From NCBI GenBank assembly GCA_003132305.1, contig PKXJ01000031.1, positions 182,885 through 246,884 of the forward strand: a stretch of 64,000 nt of DNA. The letters are read 5' to 3'. Positions 26,158 through 33,221 of the stretch are shown piece by piece (position 1 is the first letter of the stretch; the number at the start of each line of letters is the position of its first letter). The translations under genes and the position numbers were made by a program. This DNA is from Acidimicrobiaceae bacterium. GTDB lineage: Bacteria > Actinomycetota > Acidimicrobiia > Acidimicrobiales > RAAP-2. Under the pieces are notes generated by a model. The model was not told the DNA's origin and did no database searches. It worked only from the letters and a program-made list of their open reading frames with translations.

Positions 26158-28215
26158 GTGACCGACGTGGCCGGAGAACGTGACAAGGTCAAGAGTCGAA
26201 AGAAAAGCAGCGCCAAAAGGGGCGACGCTTCTTTCGTCGATCAAGACACCCGGGACTCCGTTCGCAGTACCCAGCGGATCGCGAGCCAGCTCCACCAGCT
26301 CATCGCGACGTCGATCACCGTGGCGAGCATGCGCGACGAGCACGACATCTTGAAGAACTTGGCGGGTAGCACGCGGCGAGTCTTCGACGCCGACTTGGCC
26401 GTACTTTCACTCGAGTCTGGGTCGATGGCTCCGCTTCGAGGAGTGGCCCAACGTGGCCGGCTAGCGATCTGCGTCGGCCCGGACGAGTTCGCGGCCGTGG
26501 GCGACGTGCCGGGTTCGCGTGGCACCTTCGTGCCGTGGATCGAAGGTGATTGGCTCGTCGCCCCCGTGCTCGAGCGACGAGACCAGGCCCTCGGTGTTTT
26601 GGCTGTTCGAAGAGACGGCGGCGAGTTCCTCGATGAAGATAGGGAAGTCCTGACGTTGATCGCCCAAATGGCCGCCACGGCCCTCGGCGCCACGGAACTC
26701 AGTCGAGAGATTCAAAGCAGTGAAACTCGACTGCGAATTCTTGTGGACACGGCGCCCGCGGGCATCGTGGAGGTCGACCTCGAAGGGCGGGTCCGATGGT
26801 GGAATCGCGCCGCGAGCAAGATATTCGCCTGGTCCCAGTTCGAGGCGGCTTCCGGGCACGAGCCCCGCTTCCCCGACGCGGCCTCCGGCGAGCTCGCGGC
26901 CCTCTGGTCAGAGGTTCGCGACGGTGCGGGGTCGAGTGGGCGCGACCTGATCGACGTTGAGATCAAAGGAAGGCGCCGCGACCTCACGGCGTCGGCGGCT
27001 CTTCTGCCGTCGCCCGATGACCAGGCGACGAGCATCTTGATGCTGGTCGATGACGTGACCGACCACCGACAACTAAAAGCGGAAGTGCACCACGCCCAAC
27101 AGATGGAGATACGTGGACGGGTGGCGAGCAACGTGGCCCACGACTTCAACAATCTGTTGACGTTGATCTCCGGCTACGCCGAAATCCTCGCGAAGGACCT
27201 GGACTCCGATGTTCGCTCGCTCGAAATGGTCAAGGATATTCAGGCGACAGCTTCGCGGGCGTCGATGCTGACGGCCCAACTACAAACCATTGGTCGAACG
27301 CATTCGCTCGAACCCGTCGTGCTCGATCCCATCGAGGCTCTGCAGTCGAACGCCGAAGTTTTCGAACGTATCGTGGGCATGGACATTGAATCACAGTGGT
27401 CGCTCAACTCCAACGCCGGCACCATTCGAGTTGACGCCGGTCAATTTGAACAGATGATGCTCAACCTCGCCATCAACGCACGAGACGCCATGCCCTCGGG
27501 GGGCCAACTACTCGTCACCGTCGACGCCACGACGATCGACCGGGCACGGGCCGACGAGTTGAACCTCGCCGAAGGCGACTTCGTCGCTATCAGCGTCGCG
27601 GACACGGGTGTGGGGATGGACGAAGAGACCCGTCAACACTGCTTCGATCCCTTCTTCACGACGAAGGGTCCCTTTAAGGGAACAGGTCTTGGACTCGCGG
27701 CGGCTCGTCGGCTCGTGGAAGGTAGCGGCGGGGCCATCTCTTGTCGGAGTGAACTCGGCGTCGGAACTACCTTCGAGATACTTTTCCCCACCAATCACGA
27801 GGCTGTCGTCGGTGAGCGCTCGGCGCCCGAGGGTGAGCGACCTCGTGGGTCCGCGACGGTATTAGTGGCTGAAGACGATGGGGGCTTGCGTCGGCTCATG
27901 GTCCAGGTCCTCAGTCGAAATGGCTACGACGTACTAGCCGTAGAAACGGGTGAACAGGCGATGGAAGTTGCTGCAGGCTTCGACGGCACCATCGACCTCC
28001 TCGTGAGTGACGTGGAGATGTCAGAACTCTCGGGACCCGAGGTGGCCGCCTCGCTACAGCGAACGAATCCGGCTCTGAGGATTTTGCTGATGTCGGGAAC
28101 CGCCGAATCGACGGTGTTGAACGGCTTACTACCCGGAACGAGTGCGTTCCTCGCTAAACCCTTTCGCCCGAGTGCCCTCATCGACCAAGTTCACGACTTG
28201 CTTTCTCGTCGTTAA
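26158..28215 (+). CDS. Hybrid histidine kinase: GAF-PAS-HisKA-HATPase-REC
   Basis: 685 residues, cytoplasmic (no membrane segment). About 55-182 is a GAF sensor and about 185-300 a PAS domain (RILVDTAPAGIVEVD, WWNRAASKIFAWS). The phosphoacceptor His328 lies in VAHDFNNLLTLISGYAEIL, the HDFNNLL variant; the ATPase has N-box NLAINARDAMPSGG, G1 DTGVGMD, and GTGLGLAAARRLVEG. Residues from about 563 are a receiver (TVLVAEDDGG, LLVSDVEM, MSG, FLAKPFRPS). Start GTG 26158. It follows the degenerate EAL gene and converges with the response regulator at 28321. It can pass phosphate to its own receiver and then probably to a separate protein; the input ligand is unknown. Confidence 0.9.
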   Translation: MTDVAGERDKVKSRKKSSAKRGDASFVDQDTRDSVRSTQRIASQLHQLIATSITVASMRDEHDILKNLAGSTRRVFDADLAVLSLESGSMAPLRGVAQRGRLAICVGPDEFAAVGDVPGSRGTFVPWIEGDWLVAPVLERRDQALGVLAVRRDGGEFLDEDREVLTLIAQMAATALGATELSREIQSSETRLRILVDTAPAGIVEVDLEGRVRWWNRAASKIFAWSQFEAASGHEPRFPDAASGELAALWSEVRDGAGSSGRDLIDVEIKGRRRDLTASAALLPSPDDQATSILMLVDDVTDHRQLKAEVHHAQQMEIRGRVASNVAHDFNNLLTLISGYAEILAKDLDSDVRSLEMVKDIQATASRASMLTAQLQTIGRTHSLEPVVLDPIEALQSNAEVFERIVGMDIESQWSLNSNAGTIRVDAGQFEQMMLNLAINARDAMPSGGQLLVTVDATTIDRARADELNLAEGDFVAISVADTGVGMDEETRQHCFDPFFTTKGPFKGTGLGLAAARRLVEGSGGAISCRSELGVGTTFEILFPTNHEAVVGERSAPEGERPRGSATVLVAEDDGGLRRLMVQVLSRNGYDVLAVETGEQAMEVAAGFDGTIDLLVSDVEMSELSGPEVAASLQRTNPALRILLMSGTAESTVLNGLLPGTSAFLAKPFRPSALIDQVHDLLSRR

Positions 28216-28320
28216 GCGCTCCGAGTGAACTTGGACCAACATTTCGTCGCGTGACGCCCCGTTCTCGAGAGCGCTCTGGTGGACGAGCGGTCACCACGGG
28301 ACTGCGCGTTGGATGAAACT

Positions 28321-29055
28321 CTACGCGTGGTTCACGGCGTGGTTCACGGCGTGGTTCATTGCCTGGGGCTCGAAACGATATCCGACGCCCCGCACGGTCT
28401 TAATCCACAGAGGGTGGTCGGCGTCGACCTCGATTTTGGCGCGCAATCGACGGATGTGTTCGGTCACCGTGGCCTCATTTTGCCACTCGCTCGACGACGA
28501 CCACACGTGCTCTAGCAGCTGAGCGCGCGAGTACACCTGGCGAGGAGACGACGCCATGAAACTGAGGAGGGCGAACTCCTTGGAGGTGAGATCCAACAGC
28601 TCTCCGGCGAGCCTCACCTCGTGCGTGCTGTCGTTGATCTGGAGATCACCGAAGACGATGTTGGGCGCGTCGATTTGATGCTGCAACGTGTTGATGCCCG
28701 AACGACGTAGGACTGACTCGATTCGTGCGGAGACCTCGCCGAGGGAGAAAGGCTTCACGATATAGTCGTCGGCCCCCAGCTTGAGCCCGGCGATTCGCTC
28801 AGTCTCGAGACCCCGTCCCGTCAAAAAGATTGTGGGCACGTCACTGATCAAGCGCAGCTCGCGTAGGACTTCGCGACCGTCTTCATTGCCCAGGACAATG
28901 TCCAAAATGACCAGGTCCGGATCTAAAGAAGAGGCCGCACTGAGAGCGCCAGCCCCGTTCGACGAGACGGCCACGTCGTATCCCTCGCCCGAGAGGAACG
29001 TGTCGAGCAACTTGGTGATCTCGGTATCGTCGTCAACGACGAGAATCTTCGTCAC
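28321..29055 (-). CDS. OmpR/PhoB-type response regulator
   Basis: Receiver plus winged-helix DNA-binding protein. VTKILVVDDD starts the receiver; the phosphoacceptor Asp is in LVILDIVLG, with FLTGRG and the conserved Lys in YIVKPF. The C-terminal Trans_reg_C wing follows: LLDLTSKEFALLSFM, EATVTEHIRRLRAKI, IKTVRGVGYRFEP. GTG 29055 begins exactly at the receiver; a frame open to 29112 adds 19 residues of low similarity. The C-terminus ends in three NHA repeats (NHAVNHAVNHA) encoded by a 12-base tandem repeat. It converges with the hybrid kinase, and the two may form a partner pair. Confidence 0.88.
   Translation of the reverse strand: MTKILVVDDDTEITKLLDTFLSGEGYDVAVSSNGAGALSAASSLDPDLVILDIVLGNEDGREVLRELRLISDVPTIFLTGRGLETERIAGLKLGADDYIVKPFSLGEVSARIESVLRRSGINTLQHQIDAPNIVFGDLQINDSTHEVRLAGELLDLTSKEFALLSFMASSPRQVYSRAQLLEHVWSSSSEWQNEATVTEHIRRLRAKIEVDADHPLWIKTVRGVGYRFEPQAMNHAVNHAVNHA
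28325..28360 (-). repeat. 12-base tandem repeat in the response regulator C-terminus
   Basis: Three copies of GCGTGGTTCACG on the plus strand (28325-28360, the last one altered at its 3' end). They encode the terminal AVNH repeats beyond the end of the winged-helix domain. The repeat keeps the reading frame, so copy number could vary without disrupting the gene. Confidence 0.8.
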
Positions 29056-29373
29056 TTTTGACCAGTCTGATCGCGTTGGGACTCCTGTGGTCCCGGCGAG
29101 TTTAAGGCGCACGAGTCGAAGCGGCGTGGATACGTGAATGCTGCGCGACGGGTAGGAGTCTGCATAGAGTCCATCTTAGGAAGACCGGTCATGGAATTTG
29201 GACGTTGTTGGTCAAGAATTGCGATTTCTCGTTCACCGATGCCCCAGTTTCGCTCGCTCATCACTCCAGAAAGACAGTTTTTAAAGGCGAAGAGAGCGCC
29301 ACCCGGCGAAGGGCCGACGAGTCGATCACGGGATTTCGACCGACACCGACGTCGAGCCGCGCTGGAGATTCGA

Positions 29374-29970
29374 CTACTGGAAACTCGGAGCTTTGGTGAG
29401 GAACCGGTTCAACGCGTCGAGGGTGGCCATGGCGGCCGCGGCGACGTCGTCGTCGGATTTGGCGATGCCGAACATGTCCGCGCCTTCAGAGAACGGTCGG
29501 AGCGTGACGATGACCGGCCAGCCCCGCACGGTGGCGACACTCATCACGGTCAAGAGATAGAAGGGAATGTTGTACCCGAGTTCACGCAACGCGGCGAGGG
29601 TGGCTTCGGCGCCTCCAAAGAGCTGTCCGCTGCCGGCCCGACCAACGCCCATTCGTCCGGAGTAGGAAAGTTCGACTTCGCAGGATCCGTTCTCCGGGTT
29701 GAAGGCGGTGCGAACCAGAGCCACGCGCACGGCTTGGACCTCTCGGGGCGAAATGGCCTTGCTCGCGTCTTCGACGATGACCGTGGCTTCGGTGTAGTAC
29801 AGGTTGACGATCTGAGTCGCCATCACGCGAATGGCGCTGGGGTCTTGGCCCGTCACGACGAGGGTCACCGCGTCCACGTCACCGTTGTCGCGGTGTCGAA
29901 TCTCGACGTTCAAAACGCCCGACAGGGATCGAAGTTCGAGTTCGAAATCTTCTTCAGTTGGAGACATCAT
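29374..29970 (-). CDS. Unknown protein of the cyclic-di-GMP operon
   Basis: 198 residues with no family I recognise. Its sequence alternates strands and helices (LNVEIRHRDNGDVDAVTLVV, AVRVALVRTAFNPENGSCEV in pieces), with FGGAEATLAALRELG. There is no signal peptide or membrane segment. It overlaps the GGDEF gene by four bases (ATGA), and that gene overlaps the GAF-GGDEF-EAL gene the same way, so the three are translated together. Linkage to two cyclic-di-GMP enzymes suggests a regulator or effector, but nothing in the sequence shows nucleotide binding. Confidence 0.6.
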   Translation of the reverse strand: MMSPTEEDFELELRSLSGVLNVEIRHRDNGDVDAVTLVVTGQDPSAIRVMATQIVNLYYTEATVIVEDASKAISPREVQAVRVALVRTAFNPENGSCEVELSYSGRMGVGRAGSGQLFGGAEATLAALRELGYNIPFYLLTVMSVATVRGWPVIVTLRPFSEGADMFGIAKSDDDVAAAAMATLDALNRFLTKAPSFQ

Positions 29971-30788
29971 CGGTGATTCAAACCCTTCTTCTCGTAGAGT
30001 CGGGCGTCGGCGATACGGAATAACTCGGCGGGGTCAGTTGAGTCGCGAGGCGATGACGCGGTGCCAATGGTGAAGCCTACATGTTCGCGCGCGGAGCCCA
30101 AGTGGCTGCGGAGCCGGTCGGTGAAGCCGGAAGAGTCGTGCCCGTCGGCGTTCGAGAGAATGACGGCGAACTCGTCGCCGCCGATGCGAGCGGCGAGGTC
30201 ACCACTACGCACCGAGCGGCGCATCGCGAGCCCGAACTGGCGAAGAATATCGTCACCGAAGGGGTGACCCAGGGTGTCGTTGACGGCCTTAAATCCGTCG
30301 AGGTCCGCGAGGACCAGCGTGAACGCCCAGCCGTAGCGCGCGCTGCGCACGGTGGCGGCCTGCAGCGCACTGTCGAAGGTTCGCCGATTGGCGATATTGG
30401 TGAGCGGGTCGTGGGCCGCGCTAAAGCGCGCCAGGTGCAAGGAGAGCGCGAGTTGACACGCAGTACGCATGGCGTCGCGTTCCACGAGGGGCACGATGTC
30501 GGGTTCGCAGTACACGCCCGGAGCAGTCCCGAGCCGCGACGCCATCTCGACACTGATGCCACCGCCGCCGGCGCGAAACATCTGAGCACCAAAGGATTCG
30601 TGCACGAGAATAACGACGGCGTCACTGAGCGCGTAGCGCTCGACTAAGAGGTCGAGCACCGAGTAGATAAAGCCAATGCCTAACTCGCTGACCGAGAGCT
30701 CGTCGAGCATCGTTTGAAAGAGCCAGGGCTCATAAGGTTGACTGGCGCTTTCGGGTTCGTTCGACGCTCCTTCCATGAAAGGGCTCAC
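29967..30788 (-). CDS. Diguanylate cyclase with an uncharacterised N-terminal domain
   Basis: 273 residues. Residues 27-123 are an unfamiliar domain (LSVSELGIGFIYSVLDLL, ACQLALSLHLAR) shared with the membrane protein at 16032-16907. Residues 125-270 are GGDEF: HDPLTNIANRRTFD, DLDGFKAVND, and RIGGDEFAVIL with the active site at 203-207. An RxxD inhibitory site (RSGD, 194-197) lies five residues before it, so cyclase activity with product inhibition is expected. No membrane segment. Start ATG 30788, overlapping the stop of the upstream gene by four bases. It makes cyclic-di-GMP; the N-terminal domain is presumably its sensory input. Confidence 0.9.
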   Translation of the reverse strand: MSPFMEGASNEPESASQPYEPWLFQTMLDELSVSELGIGFIYSVLDLLVERYALSDAVVILVHESFGAQMFRAGGGGISVEMASRLGTAPGVYCEPDIVPLVERDAMRTACQLALSLHLARFSAAHDPLTNIANRRTFDSALQAATVRSARYGWAFTLVLADLDGFKAVNDTLGHPFGDDILRQFGLAMRRSVRSGDLAARIGGDEFAVILSNADGHDSSGFTDRLRSHLGSAREHVGFTIGTASSPRDSTDPAELFRIADARLYEKKGLNHR

Positions 30789-33091
30789 GACTTCGTGCCC
30801 GCCAATCCGAGCGCCGCTTCGTCAGTGGGGTGAAGCAACGAGAGGGGCACCCGCCCCGCCGCGAGCATTGGGGTCAGAGCGCCGGCTTCGACCGGGCGAG
30901 AGATGAGATATCCCTGGCCCCGGTGGCACCCGAGGACGAGGAGCTCATCGACGATCGCACTGTGTTCGATGCCCTCCGCGGTGACGCCCAGGTTGAGCGC
31001 GCCGCCCAGGCGAATAATCGACTCGACGATAGCGCGGTCGTAGTCGTCGCTGGTGATGCCTTCGACAAAGCTCATGTCCAGCTTCAAGAGGTCCACCGGC
31101 AAGTGCTTCAGCTCGGTCATCGACGCGAATCCCGTGCCAAAGTCGTCGATGGCGATCTCGACGCCCATCTTGCGGAATCCGCGCAAGATGTTCGCCGTCT
31201 TCTCCGGCTCTTCCACCACGGCGTACTCGGTGATCTCAATGCAGAGACGATCGCCCGGGATGTCGTTGACGTGAAGGCAGTTCTCCACGAACTCCACCAG
31301 GTCCGTCGCCGCGAACTCGGCCGGTGACATGTTGACTCGGACAATGAGTTCGAGATTGGGGAACTCTTTGCGCCAGGCCGCCAGTTGGTGGCACGCCTCG
31401 GCGAAGACCCATCGTCCAATGGTGAGAACGAGTCCCGTCTCTTCGGCCACGGTGATGAACTCCGCCGCGTTCATGAGACCGCGCGTCGGATGTTGCCAGC
31501 GTACGAGCGCTTCGACGGAGAGCAGTTCTCCGCTGCGGATGTCCACCTCGGGCTGGTAGTGCAAGCGCAGCTCGCCTTGGTCGAGCGCGTCGCGAAGCAT
31601 GATTTCCATTCGAGAACGTTCGTCGAGCGTGGCGCGCATGTCCTCGTCGTGCAGCACCGCCTTGTTGCGTCCCCGAGCCTTGGCGACGTACATGGCACCA
31701 TCGGCACAGGCGAGCAGGTCCGAATCGCTCTGATCGGAGCGGGCCGCCGCGATCGCGATTCCGATGCTCGCGGTGTGGCTGAACTGCTGACCACTGAGGT
31801 CCACCGGGGCGGCCACCAGTTCGAGGAGGCGATAGGCGCTGGCGAGCACCTCCAGGGCGCTGTGCGCCTCGTCGAGCAGGACCACGAACTCGTCGCCCCC
31901 GAGTCGAGCGCAGTAGTCGTTGACGCGAATACTGGTGCGAATTCGATCGGCGATCGTGATGAGCAGTCGGTCACCGTTGGCGTGACCTAGGAAGTCGTTC
32001 AAGACCTTGAACCGGTCCAGGTCGATGATCATGACGGCGGTGTCGCGGTTCGCGTCTCGACGAATCTTCAACTCACGCAGCAGTGCTCGCCGATTCGGGA
32101 GGTCGGTGAGGTCGTCGTGGTGCGCGATGTACCGCGTGCGCTCTTCCGCGTCGATTCGGGCCTGCAACTGCACCAGCATTGACGCCACGGCCTGGAGGGC
32201 GTTGATCTCCGCGGGCACCCACTTTCGCAGTTCGAAGTGGATAAAACCGAGGACTCCCCACGTCGAATCGCCGAGCAGTAACGGCACGGCGGCTCCGGCC
32301 ACGAGGGTTTCACCCGATCCCTTTTCGACACGATCCAAGAACTCCTCGGTGGCGTCCTCGACGCCGGGCAGGTACGGTTCGCGAAGGTCCTTCGTGGCCA
32401 TGAAGATCGGGTCGGCGTCGAATCGCACTTCGCCCAGTGGATCGGGCCCGGTGAAGTCGTCGCGAATCGGCCACTCCGCTTCGAGGATGCTGAGACCTCG
32501 CACGTGGTCGTTGCGCCGCAGGAAGGCGACGTCGGAGTTGAGAAACTCCGCCAGTACGCGGGTGGTCCAGCCGAGAACCTCCCTTCGAGTGTCGGCCGTG
32601 GTGGACATGAGTCGCTCCGCCACTTGGCTCACGAGTTCGTCCAATCGCCGCTGGTGAAGAAGGACACCTTCTCGCGTCGTCTGCGTGGCCACTTTTCCGA
32701 ATAACCCACCAAAGGCTCGCGCGGTTGAGACCTCTCTCTGGGACCACACCCGGCCGTGGCGCGCGACGATGAGGGCGCCGACGATGCTGCCGTTGAGGAG
32801 TTCGATTGGCTCAACGAGTACACCCCATTCAGTATCTAAAATCGTCCACGAAAATGACCCCAGGCCCTCTTTGCCAACGAGTTGGCCCTGGACGCGTTCG
32901 CGGATCAGGTCAAAGGCCTCTTTCGCCCTAGGCCCAATGATTGGATCAACGTCAAAGCCCGGAATTGGCCGGTCAGAGTTGGTAATGACGGCAACAATTT
33001 CAGCTCGCGGCGTGACGTGACGGAGCGTCTCGACGACGAGGCGAGCCTCGTCACCGACTTTCCAAGCGTCTGCATGCGTGAGATCTCCCAC
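30785..33091 (-). CDS. GAF-GGDEF-EAL cyclic-di-GMP turnover enzyme
   Basis: 768 residues. About 1-330 is a sensory region with GAF-like parts (for example TWGVLGFIHFELRKW). GGDEF domain: HHDDLTDLPNRRALL, IDLDRFKVLND, and RLGGDEFVVLL with an RVND inhibitory site five residues before it. EAL domain: SVEALVRWQHP, VRVNMSPAEF, CIEITEYAV, IDDFGTGF, LLKLDMSFV, TAEGIEHS, GQGYLISRP, with all catalytic acidic residues present. Both domains appear competent, so it can make and break cyclic-di-GMP; which direction wins cannot be told. Start GTG 33091. First gene of an operon with the smaller GGDEF protein and the unknown 198-residue protein. Confidence 0.9.
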   Translation of the reverse strand: MGDLTHADAWKVGDEARLVVETLRHVTPRAEIVAVITNSDRPIPGFDVDPIIGPRAKEAFDLIRERVQGQLVGKEGLGSFSWTILDTEWGVLVEPIELLNGSIVGALIVARHGRVWSQREVSTARAFGGLFGKVATQTTREGVLLHQRRLDELVSQVAERLMSTTADTRREVLGWTTRVLAEFLNSDVAFLRRNDHVRGLSILEAEWPIRDDFTGPDPLGEVRFDADPIFMATKDLREPYLPGVEDATEEFLDRVEKGSGETLVAGAAVPLLLGDSTWGVLGFIHFELRKWVPAEINALQAVASMLVQLQARIDAEERTRYIAHHDDLTDLPNRRALLRELKIRRDANRDTAVMIIDLDRFKVLNDFLGHANGDRLLITIADRIRTSIRVNDYCARLGGDEFVVLLDEAHSALEVLASAYRLLELVAAPVDLSGQQFSHTASIGIAIAAARSDQSDSDLLACADGAMYVAKARGRNKAVLHDEDMRATLDERSRMEIMLRDALDQGELRLHYQPEVDIRSGELLSVEALVRWQHPTRGLMNAAEFITVAEETGLVLTIGRWVFAEACHQLAAWRKEFPNLELIVRVNMSPAEFAATDLVEFVENCLHVNDIPGDRLCIEITEYAVVEEPEKTANILRGFRKMGVEIAIDDFGTGFASMTELKHLPVDLLKLDMSFVEGITSDDYDRAIVESIIRLGGALNLGVTAEGIEHSAIVDELLVLGCHRGQGYLISRPVEAGALTPMLAAGRVPLSLLHPTDEAALGLAGTKS

Positions 33092-33221
33092 GGACGACCG
33101 CCTTCACCTCATAAATAGCCTGAAATATGAGAATATCACTACCTATTCGCAACCGAAAGAACTTAATTCGCAACGAATCGGTGACGTTTAGGGCGTACTA
33201 CGGCCCACTCGTCGTGAAACC

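Noticed and set aside
28262..28280. Bidirectional terminator between the kinase and response regulator genes
   Set aside because: AGAGCGCTCT is a perfect palindrome but has no loop and no T-run, so it would not form a terminator hairpin.
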